Shown: positions 35,128-47,089 of the stretch, piece after piece
Position numbering within the stretch: position 1 is the stretch's first letter
Layout: each line of letters begins with the position of its first letter
Assembly (NCBI GenBank): GCA_015039465.1
Contig: MU130378.1
Location: 2,722,555-2,786,554 of the forward strand
Direction: 5' to 3'
DNA: 64,000 nt
Source: Phlegmacium glaucopus
Lineage: Eukaryota > Basidiomycota > Agaricomycetes > Agaricales > Cortinariaceae
The notes under the pieces: model-generated
Database searches by the model: none
Seen by the model: the letters and a program-made list of their open reading frames with translations, nothing else
What the model was told of the DNA's origin: nothing
Translations under genes and position numbers: made by a program

Positions 35128-35912
35128 TGAGTGTTGTTGAGGTGTTAAGTTGGTGTTTTTGTTAGTCACAGCAAAGGAACAAGAGTTCCTTTAGTGTGTG
35201 CAATTTATTGTGTTAGTCACAGCAAGGGTACAGGAGTCCCTTAGTGTGTGCAATTTTGGTTGTTTAAGTCATGTTAGGCCTTGGGCTTGTCTGTGCACAA
35301 TAAATTGTTGAAAATCAATCTAAAAGATTTAAGGAACTTCTTGTTAGATTGTTGGTGCAAACCATAAATTGCAAATACACTCAAAAAGTTTGACCACACT
35401 TTAAAATTGATCCAAATCATTAGTTTTCTGTGTTGTATAAGTTGAAGTGAATTTCTTAATTTTGGAACAGTTAAACTTTCCAGGAAACCCAAATTCATCT
35501 TTTACACAGATTTGATTGAGTATAAGATTGAGTAGAGATTTTATATCTCCAAAAGTCCTATTTTCTCTATCATCCCTGAGTAGTCATTTCACCGGCATAT
35601 CCCATACATCGGCAAGCAACTATAGACGACCCTAAATCTACTTAAAATCTATTAATAGCTTCTTTCCTTATTGAGAAAGGGCTATATTAAACAAACTTAA
35701 GTCCAAATTTGAGTTGTATCATTTAGAGACTTAGAGTTGCCTTTCTTGGACGATAGCTAAATATAAATACTGTGTGCCTGCCAAGACTTTATTTTTATAT
35801 TTGTTTGCATTTGAGGCCATATGTTGAAATGGTGGTGGAGTCTGCCAGAGTCCACCAGACAAGTCTGGTGGAATATGTCCGGTAAGACTCCACCGGAATC
35901 TGCGGACTCCAG

Positions 35913-38286
35913 TATAAATCATTGTCTGTGTTGTTATATAAACACTAACCAGAGAGCAGTGGACCAGTCTTTAGGTCAAGAGACTCCCTGTTATTCATTT
36001 AGGGAAGGCTTAGCCTTAGACTTGTAACACACAGAGGTAGGGGGAAAGAATAGAGATGAGAAGGATGAGGATGAAGGTCTTGGAAGGTGACTGAGGTAGA
36101 GGATGGGGATGAGGATGGGTAAGAAAGAGTCTTCAGCAAGACTATAGAAATTGACAGTAGGGGACAGTAACAGATAAAAGGTTGAAAAAGTGAACTTAGA
36201 GGGAGGAATTCACTGGAATTCCACTGAGAGGATGACTGTTGGGGAGTAAGAATGAATTGGGAGAAACTGGGAGAAACTACCTATCCTGGTACAAAAGAGC
36301 AGTATTTATACCCTAAGGATGAGGCTATGTAGAACAATAAAAAAAAAGAAGTACGCACTGTCAAAGGAAGAAAGATAAAGAGAGGACAGCTGCGAGAAGA
36401 AAAGAACAATGGAAAAGAAGAAGGAACAATAAAAAAAAATCTGTAAAGTGTCAAAGTGTGAGAGAAAAGAAAAGAAGGCAGTATACATAGTCCAATAGCA
36501 AAAATATATCAACTCCATAGGCGTGTGGTCATGTCAAAAATGTGAAAGGTCCTGAGTCAACACTTGAAAGGTGCAGCCTTGTTCCTGAGAAAACACTACT
36601 TGCCCATGATCCCATGTCACGCAGCCTTGATAACATTTACTTTACCCTCCCCCATATAATCCATATGGAATGGATGGAGTCCATATGGAATCCATAAAAT
36701 AGAGGGTGGATTCCATGGAATGGGGGGTGGAATCCATGAAATAGGGATGGATTCCACCTTTATTCCATGGAATGTACATATGGATTCCATACTCATTCTA
36801 TGGAATATAAGGATGGATTCCATGTTCATTCCATAGAATATAAGAATGGACTCCATACTCATCCCATCAAATTTAGGGGTGGACTCCATACCCATTCCAT
36901 GGAATATACAGATGGATTCCATACTAATTCCATATAATATAGAGCTGATTCTATAGCCATTCCATGGAATATAGGGATAGACATACCTATTTCATGAAAT
37001 AGAGGGATGGACTCCAGACCTATTTGGAATATACAGATGGATTCCACACCTATTCCACACTCATTCTATATAGAATCCATACACAATCCATATAGAATAG
37101 GTGTGGAATAGGTGTGGAATCCATCTATATATTCCATGGAATGGGTATGGAGTCTATCTGTATATTCCTTGGAATGGGTATGAAATGAGTATGGAATCCA
37201 TCTGTATATTCCATGGAATGGGTATAGAATAGGTATAGAGTCCATCTACATATTCCATGGAATGGGTATAGAATGGGTATAGAGTCCATCCACATATTCC
37301 ATGGAATGGGTATGGAATGGATATGGAGTCCATCTCTATTCCATAGAATGGGTATGGAATAGGTATGGAGTCCATCTATATATTCCATGGAATGGAGGTA
37401 TGGATGCATCCATATGGATTCCACCTGGAATCCACATGGAATGAAGTTGGATTCCATCTGGAACATGACCATTCCATAGCCATTCCATATGGAATCCATA
37501 GTGACTATGGAATGAGAAAATGGCTGGGGACTCAGCCAAAAGTCATTCCATATGGAATCCATGGAATGGCTGATGGACTCCATGGATTCCATATGGATTC
37601 CACATGGATTATATGGGGGAGTGTAAAGACCTCTTGATAACACTTGACACACTGAGAATAATCCTCTGCTGCTGATTCATCTGCAATTCCTGCTTAGTCG
37701 TGATCCTCCTGGACTTCCTAAGTTGTCATAAAGAGGGTGGGAAGGCTTCATGTACCGTGTGAATAATGGTTTTGGCTGTGAATGATAAGATAAGAGGTAG
37801 ATAATTGAGGATAGGGGACTGAGTGCGATCCAAGAGTGAGGGATGGCAAGATAGATGGCTGAAGTGAAGACTTGTGGGTCCATAGCCACAACAACAATGA
37901 CAAAGCCTCTGACATAATGGGAGATGTGGCTGATGCATCCATAAAGGGGCTGTTCTTGAAATGATGGACCAAAGATATGATCAAACACAAGCTGATGACC
38001 GATGCAAATAGTAGATTGATTGCTTTGTTGGATTGCTAGTCAAGGAACAAATGGATGGTAGATGCTTAGGAGCATGTCGATAGTGTAAACAATAGACAGC
38101 ATAGTGTGAGACATTGCAAATAAGATGAGCGATGAGGATGATAATGTTGAACAAATGATTTGTCGACCAGGAATGTGATTCAGGGCTGCTTCCAAAATAG
38201 GTAAGTGAATTCAAAGTCTGCTTATTTTCATGATGGCAACTTTTAAGCTTTCTTCTCATGCTACCAATCAGTATTGGTGCGCAATA
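35913..38286. mobile_element. LTR-like element, TATAAATC..GCAATA family, copy 1
   Basis: Ends TATAAATCATTGT and GTGCGCAATA, 4-bp target duplication CCAG (35909-35912 and 38287-38290). Core length about 1.37 kb once the nested TIR element (36635-37633) is removed. Other copies: 47347-48683 and 57231-58522 (inverted). All have a TATA box read on the minus strand here (GGGTATAAATACTGCTC) and open frames with few stops. I read them as solo LTRs of one family, though full-length elements are not in the window. Confidence 0.75.
36635..37633. mobile_element. 999-bp TIR element made of CCATATGGAATCC repeats
   Basis: Inverted ends CTTTACCCTCCCCCATATAA (left) and CTTTACACTCCCCCATATAA (right, inverted) and a perfect 8-bp target duplication TTGATAAC (36627-36634, 37634-37641). 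The interior is almost wholly built of CCATGGAAT / CCATATGGAATCC units. The ORFs it gives (long MES.., FHG..) are repeat artefacts. Confidence 0.85.
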
Positions 38287-38559
38287 CCAGTGGATTTTAC
38301 CAGACTCCACTGGACTTCAGCGGACTGGACTCACAAATTTGGCCCATGTCACACTGAAAAAATCCTGGACTGGAGTCCAGTGGAGTCCAGTGAAGTCCAC
38401 TGGATTCTGGCGGAGTATGTGGGGGAGTGTACAGTCCTCAACAGTTGATATTGTATTGAGCAGCATTTGCCTGTATGCCCCGGTCATCAGAGGCTGGCCC
38501 TGTGCAACCTCTGCCGCCTACTCCCATGATTGTAAGGGTTTTAATTTGTTTTTTTTCAG

Positions 38560-38903
38560 GTACATGACTTTAATGGTTCAGGATTTGGTATCATTGGACA
38601 GGGTGAAATAATGGCCCCAGCCATTCCGGTAAGTAGGAGGTTCTATTATTAGGCTTGTGTTCCTGAGACCCTTTCTAGGGAAGTAGTGATCGGGAATGTC
38701 TGTCGGCACATGCCGAGGTGTTAGCCCTGCAGGATCGGCTCGGTATATCATACAAGGATGCTTCACATTGCTTGTATATGATAGAGCTGGAGAGATTGAA
38801 ATCTGATGAGAAAATGCACAAGGCCTTTGCCAATTTGCAGGTTTCGACAGAGCAGGCACTCAAAAGGGCCTACAACTCAATGTGTCCAAAATCAGCTGGT
38901 TGA
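38560..38903 (+). pseudogene. Partner gene Y': 3' exons of the SYKDA-HCLYM protein (5' part lost)
   Basis: Two phase-0 exons, 38560-38628 (VHDFNGSGFGIIGQGEIM..) and 38679-38903 (GSSDRECLSAHAEVLALQ.., LGISYKDASHCLYMIELE, ..STEQALKRAYNSMCPKSAG, stop), joined by a 50-nt GTAAGT..TCTAG intron. It is homologous to the third exon of the gene at 58987-59780 (SYKDAAHCLYMAKVEWLK). The 5' exons should lie to the left but are separated by or lost in the element at 35828-38435. Family unknown to me. Confidence 0.5.
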
Positions 38904-38905
38904 GT

Positions 38906-39430
38906 CATGTCTGAGGAATGATGGCAGTGTTCACCTCGACACTCTGATGCCAGCACTTCCACTCCCACCGGCATTGACACACAGACTGGCACTGGAACGT
39001 CATTGGTACAGACATTTTGCCACATCCTCAGTACATTGCACTGGCATTCACTGTCAGCACTTGAGGCCAGGGAAAGGTGATGGCCGGTCTCACATCAGCA
39101 TGGATACTGGCATACACATTGGCATGGATACACCAGCATGCACACCAGCATACACATCAGCATGGGCACACTGGCTGCATACACCGGCATGCACAGGGGC
39201 ATGCACACCGGCATGCACATTGGCATACACATTGGCATACACACCAGCATGGACACACCGGCACTCATACACCAGTATGTGACACACACTGGTGCTGGTG
39301 CCCCGGCATGCACTCAGGCATCAGAACTCTTAGTTCCTGGCATCATGGCTGGCACCTCACATCAGCACCATCAGGGCCCTACAATGTTTTCTGGCCGCTA
39401 CATGTGGGGAATGCCAGTCCTCAGAAATGT
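38906..39430. mobile_element. Possible TIR element with GGCATACACA(C/T)C repeats
   Basis: Ends CATGTCTGAGGAATGATGGC and, inverted, CATTTCTGAGGACTGGCATT are similar. The core (39077-39310) is a run of GGCAT(G/A)CACAC(C/T) units. ORFs such as repeated HQHGHT and MHTGMH are repeat artefacts. No clear target duplication, so the element status is tentative. Confidence 0.4.
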
Positions 39431-40336
39431 ACCTCTCGGAGGTGTTCTGCGATTTGATCAGGCTGGTAAAGGTGTTTCTATCATTACTTTAGAACACATT
39501 AGACCCCAAGGTACATATACATGTGCATATACCAGCCCTGGGCCCTTCCTGTGGCCTAGGGATGGGACCAGAGCTGGCAGCAGCATTCATGGTCAGCATT
39601 TGAAGGCATTCCTTGAGTCTGTGGAGCACGGCACACTGTGTATTTCTATATATAGTAGGTGATATTCCCAGATTCAAGGCATTCCAGGAATGCGTACCAT
39701 ACAGCACACTGTGTCTGTTCTGGGAATTGTACCATACGACACACTGTAGTGCCCTTATGTGCCTGCAGCACCATCAATACACAAAAGCAGCAGACACAGA
39801 CAAAGAACGGAACCTGGGCAGAAGTGAGGTAGGGCAGCCGCACCCAACCAAGGAGGGGGACATGAAGAGGCAAATGGGAGCCCTGTAGTTTCATCTCTGG
39901 TACTATAACTGGAAATAGAAGGAAACTCACAGGAGGAACTTGGCAGACTTGAGCGGCAGTGGCAGCCACAGACAACCAAGGAGTTGCAACTCGGACGTGA
40001 GGTTCATAGGCAAGGGAGAAGCCACACAGAAAAACTTAGAAGTACAAAACACTTGCCATGAACTCACAGGATTCTTAATAAATTACAAAGAACTTGAAAG
40101 GCTTTATATATTTACTTTTGGACAAGGTATACAGCAATCTATGACAAAATGCAGCCAAAAATTGAGTGTGTGAAGTGCAAGAAAATAACAAACAACCCGC
40201 TGCCATGTTTACTTCTGATGTTTTCCAGACCATTCTTGACCCTCATTGTCTGCTTTTTGTTTGACCATGATGCTCTCAGATTCAGTTGGAGAAGGCGGAC
40301 AACCACTCTGTGAACAGGAGCGGGTCATGGGACATT
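39431..40336. other. Unassigned sequence 3' of gene X
   Basis: It holds short direct repeats (ACCATACGACACACTGT / ACCATACAGCACACTGT near 39698-39746). No gene I can support. Confidence 0.35.
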
Positions 40337-40502
40337 AATGCAGCTGAAGTGTTGACTCAGAGGGAGCAGCTGTGGGTGCAATTGGGGAGCAGCTACACAT
40401 AGGTTCCTCAGCTTGTGGCCTGTGAGTCTGAGGCATGGCCTGCACTGCCTCCTGTGATGTTTGAGGTGTCGGCAGCTGAAGTACAACAGCAGGCAGCACC
40501 GC

Positions 40503-42110
40503 TGATATGATTTAAATCTGCATAAGCATGGTTTTTGCAATTTTTATCTATTATTTCAGCATAAATATTAATTAATGCACCAATAACTGGCTAATACAAC
40601 TGATAATAAACAAGGGAATCAGAGTTGTCTACCCTACAACTGCTGATTAGACCTATTACTGTGTGACTTAAATGCATATAGTTAATAAGTGTGGTCAATA
40701 GACTATCATTTGTTACACTACAAATTGCATGTCTGGATTAAAACCAATAAATCCATGAATATCCTTATAGACTTGGCACAGGAAAAGTTAAATAAACAAT
40801 ATTGGGTTAGCAAATGTCATGGGGTGTGATTGTGGAGCAACAGAATATTATTAATAAATATTCAGGGGAAGGTTGGTGCCCTAGCAACAGTGGAAGCAGA
40901 ATAACCAAGATAGTGGAACTGTTAGGGGACACCTATTGTGTCCGCCTCTATGCTTGCTTAGTATGTCATCACCTTCACTCACTCTACGATCATGTCCCAT
41001 ACCGCATCCCTTATCCTACTCCTTGTGTTTGCCTCTCTATCGTTGTAGTAGTTGTCCCTTTGCCGATGACATCGCAACAGGTGTCAGTTTATATTTAGTT
41101 TTACCTTGTCCTACCTTCCATTACATCCTAGTCGTATATAGTCAAATTGGCTCTCACACCTGTAGTATATAGACAAAAGGTGGTTATCTTCAATAACCAC
41201 CTTTGTATTAAACTTGGTTCCTAGGTTCTCTTATTGCCCTAACAGGAACCATGTGATTGTGTGGGAATCATGATGAAGGATAGGGGGAGTGCTGAACAAT
41301 CATAAAGATTGTTTCCAGGCACAATAGGCACAGTTACCATCAAGAGGGGTGGAAATTACCTAAAATTAGTAACATGGGGCTAAAAATAGACAACCCCTAT
41401 ATTTTCAGGAACAATGTGTGCACATGGTGCCAGAACCAAAGCAAGGGTACCAGGAACCAGTATATCTTGGACATTATCTATTTTTAAATATCTCAAATGT
41501 ATAAAATACCTCCCAGGGTTTGTAAATAGTCAGAAAATTGGATTCTTTCTTTCCCCCCTCATTTGCAACCTAGTACAGCTCAATGTCTAAGACATTGAGC
41601 AAGAACACTTGTCTTTGAGATCAGGGTATTGAACATAAATCAGTTTCTCAGAGTGTTGAACTTGTTGTAACAATTGTTGAATTGTTATAAAAGTTGTGTT
41701 GTGTTAAAGTCATAGCAGAAGTTTGAGTCTTCTTGTGTATGCAATTGTGTTGAAGTCATAACAGAAGCAAGGGGTCTTCTTGTGTATGCAATTGTGTTGA
41801 AGCTGTAACAAAGTCTTGGACTTTAGTGTACACAACTAAATCAATCAGTAAAGTCTTAGGAATTCTTTGACTGATTGTTGGTGCAAGCCATAAATTGCAA
41901 AGCTACTTAAAAGTTTGATCATCCTTGAATTGATCCAAATTATTGTTGTTGTTGTGTGTACTAGTTGAAGTGAAATTCAAAGTCTTGGAAAGGTTATACT
42001 TTCTAGAAAACCCAACTTGCATTATAAGATTGTATAAAGTATTGATTGAGTAGAGATTTTATAATCTTGAAAATACACTTTTTCTCAACAACCTCTGTGC
42101 AGTTACATCA
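40503..42110. mobile_element. Solo LTR, TGATATGA family, copy 2
   Basis: 1608 bp, starts TGATATGATTTAAATCTGC and ends GTTACATCA; target duplication CCGC (40499-40502) and CTGC (42111-42114), one C-to-T apart. It interrupts gene X in its C-terminal part. Confidence 0.85.
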
Positions 42111-43370
42111 CTGCAATGGCAGTGAGTTCAGGCACCTCTGTTGAAGTGGGTGCAGGAGCTGGAGGTGGGGGACCGGCAAGAGGAGGATTGGCAATGGATG
42201 GAGCTGCAGAGGATGGACTGGCAGAGGAAGGAGCAGCAGAAGGTGAGGCGGCAGAAGGGGGAGCGGCAGAGCAGGGAGCGGCACATGAAGCAGCAGCAGA
42301 GGGTTCAGCAGCACTCACAGCTGCTGAGTCTAATGCAGGAGCTGCCAATGTTGTTGAAGGCATGGGCCGGCATGGCGGCATCAGGGATGTTCACAGTGGG
42401 TGTCAAATCAGTGGCATGACCAGTCGTCCCATTGCCAACTTGCACTATGCCATCATCAACATCCATCTGTTCTCCAAAGCTGTTGCTGACACCCTCAGCT
42501 ACATCCTCAGTGGCAGGTACTTCTGGAAGTTGTTCAAGGATGTCGTAGAGCAGTCCCTCAATAGCTGATTGTCCAGCCAAGTGAACCTTCAGAATACCTG
42601 CTCAGCAAGCCGCTCAATTGTGTCTGTCAGCCACTCAATGGTTTGAGACTGTTCCTTGACCTTTTCAGCAACCTGACCCAACTGCACTTGATGGCGACCA
42701 ATGGATGCATCTGAGACCTGATGTCAGTTGTTGTTGACAACAAGAAAAATATCTTACCAAGTTGATGGAGGGCTGTTGCTGTTGGAGCTGGACGTGCCAG
42801 TTGCATCGTGCCACTCATTGGATGAACCTGCCGCTTGTTTTTGGGGGCCGGCTCTGAATCAGAGATGTCCACCCAGTGGCCGGTCAGCTTGGGGCCTTGT
42901 GGGTTAGGGCCATCATCCTCATCTTCATCTTCAACAACTGCCTTGCTCTTGGGAGGCACCTTTTGCTTTGCAGGCACTTTCTTGCCAGATGCCTGCTGCT
43001 GCTGGTCCTTCTTGCCAGCCAGCTCTTGATGTGCCTCAGTCTCTGATCCCCCTCTATACAGTCTACCCTTCAAATACTCACAGCGATATTTATTCTTGAC
43101 ACATGGAAAGCATGCCCTGTTACCTACCTCCATTAGACACCATCACTCGGCTTTGAGATACCTGCCACATGGGGGGTCATGCTGTCCACCCACTCTCGTT
43201 GGATTTCTTCTCTGTTTGCCCGTAGTGGCAGGGGTGGCTGGCTGAGCTGGTTTTTCATCCTCATCTGAAAACACCGATGTTTTATCATCTCTGTCAAGCA
43301 TCCAGAAGGATGGCTGTTCCTTGGAGACAGGTTCAGGTGCAGGTGGAGGGCGTTGAATGTGAATGGCCCC

Positions 43371-44267
43371 CATCAGGAAAAATGATTTTGGCCCTAGGTA
43401 GCCTTGGGTAATTTGTTAGTATCACATCACTACTCAGGACATCCCAGGACACCCCCAGGACACCCCAGGACATCCTAGAGCAGCACAGGTAAAATTTGAG
43501 TGTTACACACTTATCCAAGGACACCTCAGGACAACCTAGGACAGCATAGATAAAGTTTTGAGTGTCACCCATTTTCTCAGGACACCTTTAGTGTATCCTG
43601 GTGCATTGACCATCTGGATTAAATCACATCTGGAGGCCCTGGGAGTCCCTTAGAATTTATGAATTTTGCTAGAAACTTGTTAACTTCCATGTCCAGGAAA
43701 GTATTTTGCAGTTTTCTTAATAAGGAGAGCTGCTAATAATATAATTTAAACATATTCAGGGTCCTAAAACAATTCTCTACCATCTTTTTTTTTTAAAAAT
43801 TCCTTTTTTGGAATTTATGTAATCTACCCTGACCCAGCACCATATGCTTGAAATCATGCTTATCTGTGATCATGTGACCAATGGTCTGTGCACCATCCAA
43901 AAGATATATAAAGCACCCACAATTTTGTTTTCTTATTTCCTACTTCCCCAGTATTATATATGTACCACTATTTTATTATTATTATTATTATTATTCTGTT
44001 GTGTGAGACCATTCAAATATCTGGTTTATATATGTTTTCTAGCATCAGATCCAAAGGGACTAAGGCTGCCTCAGGATGCTCTCAGGTTGCCTCAGGTTGC
44101 CTCAGGACACTCTCAGGTTGCCTCAGGTTGCCCCAGGACAGCCTAAGACTTTTCATACATAGGTAACTTGCACCCCAGGGCGACCTCTTGACCTGAGCAC
44201 CCTGAGCTGCCTGGGGCACCCCAGGACATTTCAGGACAGCCTAGGGCAGAAGTCATTTTTCCTGATG
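43371..44267. mobile_element. TIR element with CCTGAGG / AGGACACCCC repeats
   Basis: Inverted ends CATCAGGAAAAATGA.TT..GCCCTAGG at 43371 and 44267. Both subterminal regions are dense in CAGGACA.CC and CCTCAGG units; the middle is unique AT-rich sequence with a TTA run. The target duplication appears to be only 2-3 bp (GCC or CC), so it is a different class from the 8-bp elements. Removal restores the gene X frame. Confidence 0.7.
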
Positions 44268-44563
44268 CCATATCCAGAGGGAATGATTTCTGCAATGTGT
44301 GCGGGTGGGTGAGGCCAGTTGTGTAGACATGGAGGCCTCTTGTGGGGAATCCCCATGATGGGCAGAGGGACAGGCAGGACAACGGATGGCTGGAGCCAGC
44401 TGTTGGGAAGATGCAGCAGCAGGATGGGACACAGTGGCCTTCTGCGGGTTGGCTGTGGGCCTGCTGTCAACAGGATGGGTTGCTGCTTTTGCCTTCCCAT
44501 GGCTGGTTTGAGCCTGAGGCTTAGCCAGTATGTTTGTGGGGGTGATGGCAGGAGGGAACGCGG

Positions 44564-44751
44564 TGGAGTAGTCCAATTGGACAGCTGACCTGGTCTCGTA
44601 TGGTGGTTGTGAGGTAAAAGGGATGATTTGTCACCTGCACACGCCCCTTTTGGGTTTGCTGGCGCTGGGTCCGTAATCTACTTGATATCTAGTCTAGTTT
44701 CTAATCTAATATCTAATCCGTTGTCCTGGGATGCCCACTTGCACTGCCACA
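44564..44751 (-). repeat. 3' LTR of the gypsy element
   Basis: 188 bp, TG..CA ends; matches 54398-54477 plus 56517-56629. It is preceded on the minus strand by a purine-rich GAATGGGTGGGCACA that may be the polypurine tract. Confidence 0.8.
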
Positions 44752-44767
44752 TGTGCCCACCCATTCA

Positions 44768-46261
44768 TTAAGCAATGTCCTTGTTGCGTCCACCTCGACT
44801 GTCCACCTGTGCTTGTGTGTTGTTGTTTGCCCCGGTACCAGGGGGTTTGTTGACCCAGTTCTTCAGCTCCTCCTCCTTGTCCCTGCATGGCACGGCCAAG
44901 GAATTCCCATTGATGTCGACCTGCACTTCCAGCTTCTTTTCCTCTCCCACATCTCCTTCAAACTCCCTGTTTCCCCCATTGTCCTCGCCTCCTGCCTCCT
45001 CTTGTCTACACCACTCCTCCTCTAGTGCCTGCTGTGTCTCTTCCAGCTCTGTTCCTTTCCTGGGTACGAATAGCCTTAGCCTCCTTGAGCTGAACCTGCC
45101 CGCTATGGGCAATCCCTCTAAAGTCTCAAGGTAGAAGGAATGGAGGTTTTGCCTTGTGATTTGTTGCGGTGCGGAGAATTTTGGCATGAGTTTCCTATCT
45201 GTGCTAACCATGAAATCCAGATCGCTCCTATAGACTTGCACAAGGTCGCCTATTCTGAGAATGACCTTGCATGGCGGTTGAGCCAAGACCCACTTGTTGA
45301 ATGCTGCTTTGCGTTTGGAGGCATGTTCAAGCATGTTAGCATACCCTTCAAACCGCTGTTGGTCGATGTATGCCATCTGCATTTCTATTTCATCATCGGA
45401 CGGTGAGGCTGATATGTTTGCAGGTGGTGTTGGCCTTGTGTTGACAACCATGCCAAGGAGGAGTTCGTTAGGTGAGTATTTCAGATTTGGGAGGATCCTG
45501 TTGTTGATGTAGTGTACGGCGGCCTCTAGGTGGTCTGGCCAATCAACTGGCACTTCCATCCTCGCATGCTCATCTTCCCCCAAATCCGGCGCACACATCC
45601 TCTTCAACCATTCCAGCAAGATTGTGTTTGTGCCCTTGAGTAGTCCATTGACCCATGGTGAATATGCTGGGCAGATCTCCAGCTTTGTTCCTCTGCTGGC
45701 ACACTCATCCCTCAGCTCTCTATTATTGAACTCAGGTCCTCCATCCACCATTAGTGTCTCGGGCGCTGTGAAGATGTCGCATATATTGCCAAAGCTCTTC
45801 CTCGATGACTTGCCGGTAGCTGCTGATTTTAGTTTTGTTACCCATAGCCATTGCGCATATAGGTCCATCCAAAGCCCCAACTTTGTGAAGCCTCCTTTTC
45901 CTCTGGGCATCAACAGTGTGTCTGCCACCATGAGCTCGAATAGGTGCCGCCTTGTTATAGGCTCTAGCAGGGAATGCAGGTGTGTTGCACCAAAGCTTTT
46001 ACATTTTCCGCAGTCCATAATTGCCTTCACAATAGACTGGTCCATCTTGGGGCTTGTGATTTTATCCAGTAGTTTTGCCTTGATGTTGTCCCTGTGGAAA
46101 TGGCCGTGATTACGGTGTTCCTCCCAGGCAAGTGCTGTTGTTTCCTCCTGCGTCACACATTCTAACCATGCCCTAGCCCTCGACGATCCATCCCCCACCT
46201 TCCATAACCGCCCCTCCTCTATCATATACCCTTTTGCTTTGTGCCACACCCTCTTCTGCAT
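44768..46261 (-). CDS. Gypsy integrase (catalytic Glu replaced by Lys)
   Basis: 497-residue open frame. An N-terminal HHCC zinc finger (HRNHGHFHRDNIK.. and CGKCK) is followed by the DDE core: Asp in VADTLLMPRG and Asp in LMVDGGPEFNN; the third site reads WVNGLLKGTN, where family members have Glu before Gly. The change corresponds to GAG to AAG at a CpG (CTCGAG to CTCAAG), so the enzyme should be dead. The chromatin-binding tail is Glu-rich. It may still be fused to RNase H upstream via a disrupted junction at 46262-46381. Confidence 0.8.
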   Translation of the reverse strand: MQKRVWHKAKGYMIEEGRLWKVGDGSSRARAWLECVTQEETTALAWEEHRNHGHFHRDNIKAKLLDKITSPKMDQSIVKAIMDCGKCKSFGATHLHSLLEPITRRHLFELMVADTLLMPRGKGGFTKLGLWMDLYAQWLWVTKLKSAATGKSSRKSFGNICDIFTAPETLMVDGGPEFNNRELRDECASRGTKLEICPAYSPWVNGLLKGTNTILLEWLKRMCAPDLGEDEHARMEVPVDWPDHLEAAVHYINNRILPNLKYSPNELLLGMVVNTRPTPPANISASPSDDEIEMQMAYIDQQRFEGYANMLEHASKRKAAFNKWVLAQPPCKVILRIGDLVQVYRSDLDFMVSTDRKLMPKFSAPQQITRQNLHSFYLETLEGLPIAGRFSSRRLRLFVPRKGTELEETQQALEEEWCRQEEAGGEDNGGNREFEGDVGEEKKLEVQVDINGNSLAVPCRDKEEELKNWVNKPPGTGANNNTQAQVDSRGGRNKDIA

Positions 46262-46381
46262 GCGCAGGCTCTTCCCATGGTCGAGTTCCAGCAGTGAGTC
46301 GATGATGTCTATGAAGACTTTTTCATTTGCAAAACATGTTTGTAGAGCTGCGTACGTGGACTGTAGTTGTGTTGCTTGGAT

Positions 46382-46987
46382 TTAGAAGACATCATTGGCA
46401 AGTTTGGTGCGTGCCTCCAAGTCCTTGCTTACAGTCCATTCGTGACCATCTCCTGACTCTACAGGTAGATTAACAAACTTGCAGCTGAGACCGTCAGCCA
46501 CAACACTGAGACGTCCCAGCCAGTGGCGAACATCAATGATATTATGGGCCAGGACTGCATTGTGCCATCTGGCATGGGCCGAGTTCAATGTTGTGTTGAG
46601 CAGGTGGTTGTGAAGGGCTTGGCAGTCTGTTTCAAGTTCTACTGGGTACCCCCATATGACATTGCCAAATTTGTCTAAGCTGTGTTTCAAGGCTCCAAAC
46701 TCAAGAATAAAGGGCTTGTATTTCTCCTCTGTGGCTGATGTGCATTTCAATGCGAACCCTATAGGGTAAGTGGTTGTCTTCTCTGTTCCATTTGGGAGTA
46801 TGGTGGTGAACTTCTGTGTCAGCATTCCAGCAAAGCCGTATTTACAGCTGTCGGTCGTTACAATGAAGGGTGTCCCATCGTACTTTGGCCCTTTAAGTAC
46901 CAGCTCACTTGTCAAGGCCACTTTCAACCTCAGGAATGCATGGTCATGCTCTCTCTTCCATAGCCCAGCTAATGAGAACCCTTTCAT
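46382..46987 (-). CDS. Gypsy RNase H region
   Basis: 201-residue frame with the RNase H-like start IVTTDSCKYGFAGMLTQ, the central Glu region (FGALKHSLDKFG) and ETDCQALHNHLL, matching the RNase H of Ty3/gypsy elements. It is separated by stops from RT upstream and from integrase downstream. Confidence 0.75.
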   Translation of the reverse strand: MKGFSLAGLWKREHDHAFLRLKVALTSELVLKGPKYDGTPFIVTTDSCKYGFAGMLTQKFTTILPNGTEKTTTYPIGFALKCTSATEEKYKPFILEFGALKHSLDKFGNVIWGYPVELETDCQALHNHLLNTTLNSAHARWHNAVLAHNIIDVRHWLGRLSVVADGLSCKFVNLPVESGDGHEWTVSKDLEARTKLANDVF

Positions 46988-47089
46988 GGCCCAGGTATAT
47001 GCTGCCTTCCCTTTAAGCTTGGGCAGTTTGAGTTTTTGTGTGAGGTCGGTGAGCGGCTGCGCTATGGATGCATATCCTTTTATGAGAGG

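Larger units (their letters stand above)
33978..35591. mobile_element. Solo LTR, TGATATGA family, copy 1 (contains a MITE and the assembly gap)
   Basis: It starts TGATATGACTCAAAATTGC and ends GAGTAGTCATTTCA, with a perfect 4-bp target duplication CCGG (33974-33977 and 35592-35595). It aligns with 40503-42110 over most of its length. A hAT-like MITE (34220-34604) sits inside it. Confidence 0.85.
35828..38435. mobile_element. TIR element with CCAGTGGAGTCC repeats, split by an LTR
   Basis: The left part (35828-35912) and right part (38287-38435) carry inverted copies of TGGAGTC.GCCAGA.TCCA and clustered GGACTCCA motifs. The right end, read inward, is GAGGACTGTACACTCCCCCA, matching the termini of the elements at 36635, 52118 and 62161. 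The outer left terminus is too diverged for me to place precisely. Inside it is the LTR 35913-38286. Confidence 0.6.

Noticed and set aside
36617..37652. Long minus-strand ORFs rich in MESI/FHGM and PIPWN units
   Set aside because: They are translations of CCATATGGAATCC repeats inside a TIR element; similar open frames appear in other phases and on the other strand.
39060..39310. His-rich and Met-rich ORFs (HQHTHQHGHT, MHTGMHIGIH)
   Set aside because: Repeat artefacts of GGCATGCACACC units; frames on both strands are equally open.
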